Positions 11,010 through 22,192 of a DNA stretch of 32,036 bases are shown here, in pieces. Position 1 is the first letter of the stretch. Every line of letters starts with the position of its first letter. The notes under the pieces were generated by a model. It was not told the DNA's origin. It made no database searches and saw only the letters and a list, made by a program, of their open reading frames with translations. Made by a program: the position numbers and the translations under genes. The stretch spans positions 1-32,036 of the forward strand of contig JAMQCK010000275.1 in NCBI GenBank assembly GCA_024196135.1. The letters are read 5' to 3'. This DNA is from Pleurotus ostreatus/Saccharomyces cerevisiae fusant (lineage: Eukaryota > Opisthokonta).

Positions 11010-11423
11010 CTTCAAGGGCTTTGGGCGTACTATGCGAGCGTCGCGGATCGGGTGCGGGTAGATGCGACGCGCTTCGCCGCCGTAAAAATTTGTGGGTGGC
11101 GGACGATCTATATCGCTTGCAAGCTGCGTGATGCAGAGAGGGATGGGGACAGTTGGGAAGGTAGGGAGTTTGGGAGAAAACGATATGATGGTCGAAGCGA
11201 AGACTTGAAGAATTCATCTGCCTCGTTCCCTCGTGAAATTCCTTCCTTTTTCGGCGCGCCTCGTGTCTCCCTCCTCAAATTATGCTAGACTCTACTTATG
11301 TAGCTATCTCAACACCGTGGACTCAGCACTCCATAAGATATGTTGCCTGCTCTACTTTACATATGCAAAGTCCCTAGATATACTGCCCGAACCCACAAAC
11401 TCCCAGACCACTTGCATACCGTT
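11010..11423. other. Intergenic region between LIG4 stop and forkhead start
   Basis: 414 bp, AT-richer than the flanks. It holds the forkhead promoter and 5' UTR near 11010-11200 and the 3' UTR of LIG4 near 11424. I see no gene or clear regulatory repeat. Confidence 0.5.
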
Positions 11424-14400
11424 CTACGGCGCGAAGTCTAGGAAAAGGGGGATCAGCAAACGCGCCTACACACCGCGGAGATGCGTGCCCTTGCTCACCA
11501 TCTTCGTCCAGCAACGTGTTCTCCTCCAGACACGCGTCGATATACGCGGTCAACACGAGATGCCGGCGTTTCGGCCTGCATAGGGTCCATTAGTTCCCAT
11601 ACAACAAACATTGTCGCACACATCACTCACTTCGACGTGCGCCTCATGAGATCTATCCTCCTGCTCAAATCCCTCTTATCCAGCACGACATGCGTCAACT
11701 TTGGCTCGCTCAGGTCGACCACCCGACCCCCATTGCTCTCGATCTTCGATGTCAGCTCTGCAAAGCTGCGCGTTTGGGATCCACGCTGATTAGATCCTAC
11801 GTACTCGGGCTGGAGACTAGCAACACACACGCACCTCTCGTTGATCTCATCCTCGTGTGTGGTCGATTTAACGGACATGCCGGATGCGCGTGCGTTGGAG
11901 GGCGAGTCGAGGTAGAAGCATCTGCGGGCGGGGTTTAGGTGATCATCGCGCGCATCGTGGGCGGGGGGCACTCACAGGTGCTTGAAGATGAGCTCCTCGT
12001 CGTAATGCATCGCGTTGTCATCGCCCATCTTCACTTCTGGTTGCGTCGTGGGCGCATCGTCCTCCTTCTGCGTGTCGGCGGTCGACTGCGTGGTCTTCTG
12101 TGTGGGGAGCGTGGCCGTGGCCGAGCCATCTCCGTCGTCGTCATTGAACCAGAAGGCCATGTCATCCTCTTCCCCTTCGTCCTTGACATCCTGATTGTCT
12201 GAGTCGTTGTCGGACTCTACGTCGTCTCGGCCACCGCGCTCGTCTTTCTCCCCTGCACCATCCTCTGCTCCCGCCGTGTCGTCCTCGTCATAACCCAGCC
12301 ACGCCGCAAGCCCCGGGTCCAGTTCGACCTTCGGCTTCGAAGCTTCAGCAGCAGGCTTCTCCTCGTCACCAGCCTTGTCCTGCGTTTCCGGTTCTGCCGA
12401 CTTGCCAGTACGCTTGCGCTTCTTGCTGCCCTGAGACGTTTCCGCGGCGGCCTCATCGTCGGACGACTCCTGCGTGACGCTGCCGTCCGATTCAGCATCG
12501 TCTCCCCCGCCATACTCTGCGGTCTCCCTGCGCGCTGAGGTAGCGAAGAAGAAATGCCTGTCGAAGTGGTTAATCACATGCAACACCCTCATAGCACTCA
12601 AACGCACTTCTTCTCCATCGGCACCAGCTCGCCCTTTGCGATACAGTCCATCACCCACTGAGGACGTACCACATCGTTCGTGTCCTTCCGGATGATGAGC
12701 TGCAGGTCGTAGGCTGCATCGCAACCATCGTTAGCGTGCTACAACACCCATTGGTAGCAAAATGGCACTCACGCGTCGACGTCCCATTATACACCACAAT
12801 GGCGGCCGGGTCCTTCGCGAACTGAGGGCATTGGCCCCCGTGCGAGCGAATGAGCGTCATCAGCTTTTTCCTATCCTCTTCGCCGGTTCGCGCTTTAGGG
12901 TCGGAGATGACAACTGGCGGAGGTCACTTTAGCAGCCAGGCCCTGAGCAATGCACGGTGGTCATACCAAACTTCATCCCTTTGAATAGATCGCTCTCTTC
13001 CTTCACGTCCTTCATATCCGGTCCGTCAAACCGCGGGAGCATCTCCACCTTCTTCTTCACGACCTTGCGCTTCTTCGTGGACGAGCTAGGAGGTCGGGTC
13101 AGTCGATTGCTTTGGTGTTCATATATAAGGACTCCACACGTACACCTTATTCGTTTCCATCTTGCGCTTCTTCGCGGTCTTCAGCTGCTCGAGGACGGCT
13201 GGGCGACAGACAATTAGCTTCCGCTTTGGGGTCATCCACCGAGGAAACACGCACCACTCGCCGTCATGGCGTCCCCCGGAGCCATCTCCTCCCGGATGGA
13301 CAGCGCGCGGGGGAAGCGCATCGTGTAGCGGACGTGGTATTGGTCTATGAGTCGTCAGTGGTCAGCTCCTCGATGATAGCCTGAGGATGTCCACATACCA
13401 GACGGCGTAATCTCCGCGGCCTTCACCTTCAGAACGAATGTGCTAGTCAAATATAGTCAGCTTCGCGTCGCTTCACCATCCTCAGCATCATGGGAGCACT
13501 CACTCTTCTAATTCCAGATACACATCCCCTTTGTCTTCGTGCGACCGCTTCGCCGTCTGCAGGTACGCTGGCGAGTTCTTCGCGTCCCAGTTCCTCCAGT
13601 TCTTGGCGCGAAGCCACATGTAGTCGGCGTACGTCAGGCCAGACCCGACGCGGACGAATGTGCTGAATCTGCGAAGACAGGGTTTAGTACGTCCTCGAAT
13701 ATAGACATAACGACTGCACGGAGCATAAACATAACAAGCACACGTACTTGGGCTCATTCTCGTTGAAGCTGCCTGTATTCCTATCGTCTAAGACGGCGCA
13801 GATGAGGGTCGACACGCCGCCAGAGCGTCTGCCGGAGCCGTAGTTGCCGGCGACGACAAGCACGTCGACGGTCTCGCCCATGTTGTCCTGCATCACTATC
13901 AGCCACCCTGCCCTTTACCTCCTGCCCCAACACCTTAGACTCACCATATACTCCGGCTTCACCTTAATCCAATCATTATTCCGCCCATTCAGCACATACT
14001 GCGACTTCGGGTGCTTGATCACCAGCCCCTCCCCCCGATTCCCCATCACCTCGTCCATCTTCTCCCGTATGTCCTGCGCCGTCCGCCCCTTGAACTCGTC
14101 CACGAACTCGATCCTACCCGGCAGCGCCTCGATGACCAGGCGCATGTTCTTCTTGCGGAAGGCGGTGGACTTGTCGATGAGGGACTTGCCGTTGAGGTAG
14201 AGGAGGTCGAAGACCTTGAGGCAGGGGCGGGGCGCGGCTTGCTTTTTGGACTGGTCGAGCGCGGCGGTTTTGAGGGTGCCGAAGGGGAGGTTGCGGCCGG
14301 AGACGGGGTCCCAGACAAGCATTTCGCCGTCGAGGATGGCGCTGGGGGTGGGTGAGTGGCGGCCGATTGAAGTGTTTGAAGATTTGCTTACGAGTCGGCC

Positions 14401-15765
14401 TGCTTGTGGAAGCGGTGTGCGATATAGGGTGTGAGACTACCGACGCCGACGTGCGAGCCATACAGATAGGTGTAGTCCTTGCCTTTTCTGCACGAGTTTT
14501 GATGATCAGAAGGCGAGGATTTACAAAGGAAGTTGCGTCATACCTTGAGGAATAGTAGAACTGATTCCCCATCTTATGCAATTGCATCCGCTCGCCGTCG
14601 AGCTTCTCCTCTATGATGAACTCCGCGCCGCCCATCTCCTGCGCCGTGTCCTCTATGCGCTTCATCGGCCGCTTGCAGAGCATGGGCATGAAGGGCTGGC
14701 CTAGCTTGACTTGCTTCTCCTGCAACGAGCGTTAGCATTCGGGCTTCGTATGCCGATGTTGGTGTGCCAAACTGACATCTTCATGAAGTCGAATGCTCGG
14801 ATCCGCGAGCTGCCAGGCCACCTTCTTCAGGTCAGAGCATGTGTTGTAGAGCGCCTGCGCGTCGGGGTGGAAGACGGCAAAGACGGTGGTCTCCTTGACG
14901 GAGATGTTCATGTCTTCAAAGTCGTCAGAGGCGCTGAAGAGTGCCAGATTTTTTTTCCGCTCACCCTTGAGGATAATGCGCGCAAACCAAAGCTGCTGCT
15001 CGGGTGTCGCCTCATTGTAGAGTCTTTGGATGATCTTCGACTGCTTCTCCCTAAACCCACGTCAGCGAGAGCAAACCACTACAACATGCAGACATACGAC
15101 TTGTTCGACATGTCAGCAAGCTGGTCGAGCATGTCGTTGATATCGTCGATGGTCAAGGTGCTTTGTGTGACCGAAGAACGCTTGCTGACGACCTCGTAAA
15201 GCACGGTCGGAAAGTCTCCAGATGCGGCCTACATGAATGAGTAAGCGCTCAAATAGCTTCAAACAGATACTTACGTGCTTCTCAGTCGGCTTCTTCCAGT
15301 ACAGGAGCCGCATAGCATCCGGATCGTTCTTGTTCAAGGGTATTACCTTGATGTACAATTTAGCGAGCGCCTTCTCTTTCAAACCGTACACATTGCGTTC
15401 CCGGTCGCGCTGAGCCGTTGATCAGCCTCAAGAGAGCATATAGAGAGCCATATCTCACATGCGGGAGAATCAATCTCAAGACAGGATACAAGTCCGGTCC
15501 ATTATCTTCTCTCCATTTCTATCGCCCAAGATGAGCGCAGCGAACAACACTTCGAGGATATGCATACGTTGAACCAGTGGTTGAGCAGCTTCCTGCGCTT
15601 TTCCTGTTTGCGCTCTCCTTGTAGCTTCTCGAAGAATGCGGTCAGGATATGGAAGGGGAGGGTGTCGGTGTTATAGGGCTGCTCAGGAAAAGGCTGTTGT
15701 GAAGCTGTTACTTGCGAAGGCTGCGGGGAGCCTGGAGCTTCTGTGGGCGCAGGTGTCGCTTGCAT
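11424..15765 (-). CDS. LIG4: DNA ligase IV, ATP-dependent (non-homologous end joining)
   Basis: Seals double-strand breaks in nuclear non-homologous end joining, together with an XRCC4-type partner. The gene has roughly twenty short introns, and I estimate 1,050-1,100 residues. Order from the N-terminus: a Pro/Gln-rich start at the ATG at 15765; the DNA-binding domain (LPFHILTAFFEKLQGERKQ, NVYGLKEKALAKLYIKVI, LLYWKKPTEKH); and the adenylation domain, with catalytic Lys in FIIEEKLDGERMQLHKMG. Then come YGSHVGVGSLTPYIAHRF, ILDGEMLVWDP, KVFDLLYLNGKSL, EGLVIKHPKSQY and WIKVKPEYM. The OB-fold starts at VDVLVVAGNYGSGRRSGG. Two BRCT domains follow, one around 12600-12900 (with RPQWVMDCIAKGELVP) and one around 11430-11970 (ending HLVLTAYIDACLEE). 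The last residues are DFAP before the stop at 11426-11424. A long acidic Ser/Asp/Glu linker joins the BRCT domains. Alternative GTG starts just upstream are not needed. No break was seen. Confidence 0.93.
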
Positions 15766-16029
15766 GTTTGCCACTCGCAGTCGTCAGTGTTCGAGGGGAG
15801 CTGGTCGGTGTTTGTAAGATGGTGGCGAGAGTCAACAAGACGCGTGTGGCGCGCCGGTGACGCGACCTGTCACGCCGCGATCGTGACTGCGCTCCGGTTC
15901 CGGCCCACGTGGCTGCTAGCACGTGTGCCGCTTCGCAGATCAACGGGCAGATTGCCGGCGAGCTCGGGTGCTGCTTGTCAAACGCCACCACGGCCACAAT
16001 CTACCTACGCGTCCACCAGCTAACTCGCC
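15766..16029. promoter_or_regulatory. Shared divergent promoter of LIG4 and the GIN4/NIM1-type kinase
   Basis: The 264 bp separate two genes transcribed away from each other. Two perfect CACGTG boxes lie 14 bp apart at 15906-15911 and 15920-15925, closer to the kinase start (119 and 105 bp from its ATG) than to LIG4. No TATA box is obvious. Both genes could be co-regulated through this element, but that is inference. Confidence 0.5.
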
Positions 16030-18197
16030 ATGTCCGCCTTTCCGACCCCGCAGAAGAGCGACCCTAAGATGATCGGTCTCTGGAAGATTGGGCGCACTAT
16101 CGGCAAGGGATCCTGCGGTACGTCCCGATTCCATCCCGCCCAGAGCGTTCTTGCTTATGGCTTCTCGCAGGGCGTGTGCGCATCGCTAGACATTCGAAAA
16201 CAGGGCAATATGCCGCTATTAAGATCATCTCCAAAACTATCGACCCCAACAGCAGCATCGCCGACACGGCCGAGCGCTACAAGCTATCCATCGAACGCGA
16301 GGTCGTCGTCATGAAGCTGACCGACCACCCCAACATCCTGCGTCTCTACGACGTCTGGGAGACATCCACTGAACTCTACCTCATCCTCGAGTACGTGCAA
16401 GGCGGCGAGCTCTTCGATCACATCGTCAGCAAAGGCCGACTCGCCGCGGACGAAGGCGCGCGCTATTTCCAGCAGGTCATCAGCGCAGTCGAGTACTTCC
16501 ACCGCTTCGACATCGCTCATCGAGATCTCAAGCCCGAGAATATTTTGCTCGACCAGGATGGCAACATCAAGATCGCTGACTTCGGCATGGCTACGCTGCA
16601 GGCTGTCGACAGTCTCCTTACCAGCGCTTGCGGAAGCCCCCACTACGCTGCTCCCGAACTCCTCGCCGAGAACGTCGTGTACGACGGCGCTGCTGCTGAC
16701 GTCTGGTCTTGCGGTGTCATTCTCTATGCGATGATTGTCGGTACCCTACCCTTCGACTCTTCTGACTTGCGAACTCTCTTCGAGCTGATCAACGACTGCA
16801 ACTATGTCCTACCTCCCGACATCGACCCCTTCGCGCAGGACCTGATTTGCAAGATGCTCGTCAAGGACGTTCGCAAGCGTATCACCATACCTGCCATCAA
16901 GAAACACCCGTTCTTCCTGTCGCTGCCTTTCAAGGAAACCCCGGAGCCCACGTTTGCCACATCTGCTCTCGAGCCCATCCTTGGTGCCGACATCAAGGAG
17001 CCTGAGCTATTCGCCAATCTGCGCACACTCTGGCACGGGCTTCCTGACGCGGACCTCCTCGCGAACCTCGAGTGCGCCAAGAAGACTCAAGAGAAGACCA
17101 TATTCCGGCTCCTCCTCGCCCATCGCCAGAAGGTCCTCGATCAGTACGTGCAAGAAGAGCAAGAAGCGGTTGCGCGCAGACAGCAGCAGCAGAGACGAAA
17201 GCAGCGGCGGCGGGAGAAGGTCGACCGAGCTGCGGCGCCCCGCAACGATGCTCCTACGCCGAAGCGCGGCGCTCGCCACCGCGTGTACCCGAGCGAAGAC
17301 TCAGCAACCCCTCGAAAGGCGGGCGCGCCGCGTATCGTCTGCTCGTCGCCGTCACCTCCGGGCAACGTGTCGCAGGTCTGGGATATGCTGGACGACTTGC
17401 CTCCTGCAGATGTCTTCACTGCCTCGTCTGGCGACGGCGACTATGATGACGTCTTCCACGCCATCTCGGAGATGGAACCACTTCACACGGGCGGCACCGC
17501 TCCGCTTACGATCAGCCGCAAGCAGAACGTGAACATGGATGCTTTCTGGTGCATGGATAAGGAGAATGCCACACCCGCAGTAACGCCGAAAGCTCCCAAA
17601 TCCCGGCGCGTCTTCGGCGACCTCAGGGTGCAGACGAACTTGGGCAAGAAGAGCTCGTCCAAGCCCAAATCGAAGAAGCGTCGCGACGAGGATATCGCCA
17701 CGCCCACCTCGTTCTTCCTCGAGCCGCCCTCGCCCAGCTCGCCGCTCGGTGCATCCCCGAAGCACAGCTGGCTCCCCGCGCTCTTCCGCATGCGCACGCC
17801 GCCGCAGACGCTGCTCTCCACGCACGGCGCCGCGACCGCGCGCTCCGAGGCGCGGCGCCTGCTCATGCGCATGGGCGCGCACGTCGCGCTCGAGGACGTC
17901 GCGGGGCCGGGGCTCCTGCGCTGCCGAATCGACGACACGCGGGACGCGGCGGGGGTGATGGGCGCGCTGAAGGCGGTGCGCTTCCGGGTTGAGGTGCGCA
18001 TGCTGAGCCGGGAGGAGGAGGACTTCCGGGTGGCGCTGCTGGTGGTGCATGAGAAGGGGTCGGCGGAGAGCTTCAGGACGATGTGGAAGAGGTTGCGGCA
18101 GGAGTGGACGTTGGATGTGGTGGGGGCGGGAACGCCGTGTGAGGTAGCGCCCATTCCGCCGCCGAAGGACAGACGCGTGTTGGGAATGGCTCTGTAG
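16030..18197 (+). CDS. Ser/Thr protein kinase, CAMK group, GIN4/HSL1/NIM1-type
   Basis: Exons 16030-16117 and 16171-18197, with a 53-bp intron, give 704 residues. The kinase domain begins at about residue 17 with LWKIGRTIGKGSCG (Gly-rich loop, split by the intron), followed by beta-3 Lys47 in AAIKII. The catalytic loop AHRDLKPENILLD has its Asp at about 148 and DFGMA its Asp at about 166; ACGSPHYAAPELL is the activation segment. All catalytic residues are present. The subdomain XI region ends with IKKHPFF near residue 275. A basic, Gln-rich coiled stretch and a long disordered middle follow. The C-terminus (VALEDVAGPGLLRCRI to RLRQEWTLD) resembles a phosphoinositide-binding KA1-type end. In yeasts this group relieves Wee1 inhibition and couples cell size and septin assembly to mitotic entry, which is the probable role here. 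The large opposite-strand frame at 17352-18242 is a shadow. Confidence 0.9.
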
Positions 18198-18558
18198 ACA
18201 CCTTGACTGCACTCGTTCACATAGATTTATATTTATGCACATAAAATCATAGTGGTATCCTTAACGACAGTCTGCGCGACGGCAATATCATCCCCTCATT
18301 ATAGTAGGGGCATGGAAAGGGTGGCGCGTCCCATCGGCGGTACATGAATCGCGTTTCTGGCGCTTCGTGCGCCGGGACTGACTTTCTCGGTTCTTGATCT
18401 CATCTAGTTGGAGGGAAGTCCCATGATCACATTGTTCTGGGATCAAGATAACTCACAGATCTGGAATTTCCATACCATGCTGATATCCCAGACACCGCCT
18501 ATTATAGTTGACATTGTGGTAGGTACATGTCCGTTCTCAGCCGCGTCTATTACGGCAA
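18198..18558. other. Convergent 3' intergenic region
   Basis: 361 bp between the 3' ends of the kinase (plus) and the 701-residue gene (minus). An AT-rich stretch with a TATTTATG...ATAAAATC pattern directly after the kinase stop (about 18220-18250) is a likely polyadenylation region. No gene is seen. Confidence 0.45.
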
Positions 18559-20775
18559 TCACCCTCGTAACTTTGTACGCTGAACTTCCGTCTGTTGGTC
18601 CTCGGCACTCGCCGGATCGTTAGGCCTGTAGAACGCACGACCGGTCTTTTTCCACCCCGTCCGGGTGTCGATTCCATACAGAGGGCCCTTTCCGTGCCTA
18701 ATTTCGTCCACCATATCCCAGTGCTCTTTCCTGACTTCCGGCAAGAGCTCCGCAACGTTGTCGTATAGGTCGTTGGCGGCAATGTACCGCATCGCGAACC
18801 GAGTCAGATTTGTCATGCAGTTCGGGGTGCTTGGATCGTTGCTGGCGGCATCGGGGGTATTGTACACACGCGAGGCGTATAGGGTCGTGCTCTCGAGCGA
18901 GTCCCGGAAGAAGAAGATGGAGCGGTCGCTGCTTGAGAGTTCATAGACCCTGAGCTTCTTGTAGAACATGGCAGTGAATACCTGCACCACGATCTGTTCC
19001 TCGACGCGCATATAAACATTCTGCGTAGGCCAGATGAACCGGTGGGCGTATCCAGGACAGTGCGTAACTTGCGCTCTGAGAAGGTTGAAGTCGCCCTTTT
19101 TGAGGTGCAGACGGAAAAGGATTGTGAAAAACCCATTCTTGAGCGAGCGGACAGTCTTCATCTCGGTGGCAGACTTCACTTCCTTGCCATGATAGACATC
19201 CTCTGTGTCTGGGCTGGCGTGTACACCACGCATGGTTTCACCCTCGTGGTCCTTATCGGCCGAGCTTGAGCCGCTGCGAGTGTAGTGCAGTATATTAAGG
19301 CATCTGAGGCAGACAGCAAGGATTTCGCAGTTGGTCCGGCGATAGTGATGTTCGACGTCGGCTTCCCGGGCAGAGCTGAGGATGTAGTCCATCGAATGTA
19401 GGACGTTCGTCAGAGTCGCAATTGCGGCTTCGTCCAGCAGGCCCAACTTTTGACCATCCAGAGGACCTTCGAAGGCCTGGCGAATGTCCTCCTCCGTCAA
19501 GTCCGTGTCATTGCGTGTCGGGACTTCGGGTTTAAGGATGCGATTGAAAGTCACTTGCTCGTAGAAGTCTCCGAGGTTCTCGCAGTAAACGAAGGTGGTC
19601 AGCTGCAGATTCTCCGGAATGACAAGCTCGACAACGCGTCCCTTGCGACTTCGCCCGGCCACGAAACGAGTCAGCAATCGAGGGACCGAAGGAGTGAGCA
19701 TGGTCAACCCATGTAGGAACGTGACGAGAGGTGACGCATACCCGTAGCGGCGCGCAACGGAGCGAAGAAGCGACGCGATTCGCTTCACAGGTGTCAGGCC
19801 AGGGTAAAGCATGAAGGGAGTGAATACGACGACATGAGATCCTTGCTGGGTACCGTCTGGTTGCGCGACGATGTGACCTTCCGACGATCCATCGGCGCCA
19901 GTATCTCCATTGGGCCTCTGCTCGTCGTACTCGACTTCAGAGACGATACGCGATAATTCGGCGTCAGCTCTGTCTTCGTCTTCTCTGGGTTCGTCGGGGC
20001 CAAAGTCTGTGTCCTCGATTCTGATTCTTTCGAAGATGGCGGACTTGCTGGCATCGAAGTCTGCTATCGACATCTGGTTGGCTCCTGTTGGACTGGACTC
20101 CGACGTCGAGGCATCAGCTGGCTCCGAAGGCTGGCTGTCCAACGTTGAGGTCTTGGGCGACTCCGGGACCGGAATGTCCGACGTTGAGGCATTGAACGAA
20201 TCCGGAGCCAAGAGTTCTCTGGCTATAATCTCCTCGCTTTCTTCGAGTAAACCTGCATCGGATCCTACGTCTGATGCGTCGGGTTCCCTAATATGTTTTG
20301 CATGAGTGATTCGCAAATCTGAGGAGCGTAGCAAGGTACTGACGGGTCAAGCAGGTCATCGTCTGTGAAGCACGGGTCTTCGGGCTGTGGAAAGGGTACT
20401 TCATCTGCGTGGCTTGCTAAAATCAACTCCCTAAACATATATCCGCGGTCAGCGTCGACCTACGCGAAGAAAACCGGTTTCGCACCTATGCGCATCAGTC
20501 GGAGAGGCAGGAATACTCGGTGGCATGAAAGAAGGCTGCTCCTCAAAGAAGTCCGAATCGCTCGTAATGACTGCTTGAGAGCGGTCTGGCAACACCTGGC
20601 CTTCAACGATTTCCTCGCATGCATGCAATTCTTCCAGGGCGGTCGTCACGCAAGCAAGTGCCTCTGGCCTGGCATCGGCGAGCAGAGAGTCGTCAAGAAG
20701 GCCTCGAAGTTGCTTGACCGCTGACGTTATGTGGGCGTGTAGCTCGTCCAGAAAGGGCGCGGGAGAGGGAGGCAT
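18559..20775 (-). CDS. Unrecognised 701-residue protein
   Basis: Exons 20775-20486, 20430-20344 and 20287-18559 (introns 55 and 56 bp) give 2106 nt in a single frame. The ATG at 20775 starts MPPSPAPFLDELHAHITSAVKQLR, a predicted helical N-terminus. The middle (about residues 120-260) is acidic and Ser/Thr/Pro-rich and includes a three-unit 13-residue repeat. The C-terminal half, about residues 300-701, looks globular, with segments such as VVVFTPFMLYPGLTPVKRIA, ITLTN-like helices near ATLTNVLHSMDYILSS, FFTILFRLHLKKGDFNLLRA, EEQIVVQVFTAMFYKKLRVY and EHWDMVDEIRHGKGPLYGID. No signal peptide or clear membrane segment is visible. I do not recognise a family and assign no function. A TATA-like TATATAA lies 38 bp upstream. 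Confidence 0.75.
20099..20215 (-). repeat. Three imperfect 39-bp tandem repeats inside the 701-residue gene
   Basis: Units start at 20099, 20138 and 20177 on the plus strand, each beginning TCC(G/A)ACGT(C/T)GAGG. On the coding strand they give three 13-residue units rich in Ser, Thr and Pro (for example STSDIPVPESP and STLDSQPSEPA). They sit in the disordered acidic region, so unit number may vary between strains. Confidence 0.6.
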
Positions 20776-21097
20776 CGAGGGTGGCGGCGGAAGCTATGGT
20801 GGTTGGGACACATTATATAGATGAAGGGCATGGCCATCGAGTCATAGATAGACATCTGCCGCAGGCGACAACGCGCTGCGGAACAATGGAGGCTGTGATG
20901 TGTTTGTTGGCCCGGCAGCCTAAAATGTTCCAGCCAACGCCTTTGTTTGTGACATGCGCCGTTTGCCACCCGTTTGTCGCGAACATGTCACGGGTCACAT
21001 GAGCATGTGATACAGTGATGCAACGCGTCAACAACACCACGTGGGTTCCCAGCGTGAATAACAACACTTGACCACGACCGCCATCTTCTCCATTGCA
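20776..21097. promoter_or_regulatory. Divergent promoter region of the 701-residue gene and kinase-like copy 3
   Basis: 322 bp between divergent starts. TATATAA on the minus strand at 20819-20813 lies 38 bp before the minus-strand ATG. A perfect CACGTG at 21038-21043 lies 55 bp before the plus-strand ATG of copy 3. The segment TTGACCACGACC at 21068-21079 also occurs, slightly changed, before copy 5 and marks shared promoter ancestry. No gene is seen. Confidence 0.5.
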
Positions 21098-22192
21098 ATG
21101 TCGCAGCAGCCACTCTACAACGGCAAGCCCGGCGTGAAGATCACTTTCGCTGGCGCGGACAAGGCCACCGTCCTACGCCCCATGACCTACAGACGCGCCG
21201 GAGTTGACGAAAACTCGTTCAACACGCCACCCGCAAGTCTCATCACCGCTTTGCCGTGCATTCGCGGCAAGAAAATCCCTTACGACCGGTACACTACCTT
21301 CTGTCGACAGTGGCTGTCAGATAGTATCCTCGTCTTCTATGCAGAGGCAGCGCGCCCCGACAAGTCAGCTCCCCGCCAACGTTTCGCGCTCAAAGTAGCG
21401 TTTGACGTTGCGAAAGGCAGCAGCACCCCTGGCGGCGCCTTCATGGAGTCTCTCCGGCTCGAAGCCCTTTTGTATCAAGATCAGCTCGCGAAGCTGCAGG
21501 GTGTCGCTGTACCGAAACATTACGGCGTATGGATCGGGCGGACTTCGTGGGACACCACTGTTGCCTGCACGATAATGGAGTGGGGAGGGAAGCCATACAG
21601 TGAGGAGCTCGTAGACCCGAAGCTCGGTAAACCGGAGAGGAGGTGCGTATTGAGGTTTAGCGAAGGAACCGCGTTCTGACCATCAAACAGTGTCAAGATT
21701 ATGGAAGCCCTCAAGGCCTTGCACGACGCTGGCATCCGCCACAACGACCTCATAGACCTGGAGATCCGCCACATCCTCTACGACACCCGCCGCGAGAAGG
21801 CCTTTATCGTCGACTTCTCCACCGCCGAGAGGCACAGATGCCATCTGAAGATGAAGATGGAGCCATACACTACAACGCCTCCCGAGGATATTTTCGGCTG
21901 CGACGAGCTTTGGTACGTGGGCATGAACGTGGACTACTTTGGTGATGGGCCAGGTGAGTTGCGCAGAATTGTTTCGTCTATCGGAGTACTCACGTTAGCA
22001 GATTCCGGTCCGGATGCAGACCCTCGGGTAGTGCAAGCAACTTTAGCCGCGTACCAGGAAAGTCAGAGAGAGCGTAGACGGCGCGATCTCGCTGCTGCAA
22101 TAGACGCCAGAAGACTGCAGGCTGCGAAAGCCGCCACTGCCCAAGGACATTCCGCTCGCCCTGGACCTGTCGTTGCCCCTATCCACGGATGA
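21098..22192 (+). CDS. Kinase-like family protein, copy 3 (intact)
   Basis: Exons 21098-21642, 21691-21953 and 22002-22192 give 332 residues; both introns are 48 bp. The true start is the ATG opening MSQQPLYNGKPGV; the upstream TTG at 21068 is not a start. The protein kinase-like fold is seen from FALKVAF (beta-3 Lys), EALLY (alpha-C Glu), VPKHYGVW, CTIMEWGGKPY (hinge), catalytic loop IRHNDLIDLEIRHILYD and IVDFSTAERHRC (DFS replaces DFG). The usual Gly-rich loop is not visible. The Asn that normally follows HRDxxxxN is replaced by His after a three-residue insertion. The C-terminal part is a charged helix. This layout resembles small, lineage-expanded kinase-like families of Agaricomycetes; enzyme activity and substrate are unknown. 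It is the only complete copy in the window with Lys, Glu, HxD and DFx all present. Confidence 0.85.

Noticed and set aside
10446..11015. A separate small gene upstream of the forkhead ORF
   Set aside because: A 47-bp intron at 10450-10496 joins it in phase to a 30-residue exon and then to the forkhead ORF; the extra codons before the stop are intron sequence.
17352..18242. A 296-codon minus-strand open frame
   Set aside because: It is the antisense shadow of the kinase C-terminal region, rich in Arg and His with no recognisable motif.
21068..21097. Upstream extension of kinase-like copy 3 (10 extra codons)
   Set aside because: It begins at TTG, not ATG; the family start MSQQPL coincides with the ATG at 21098.
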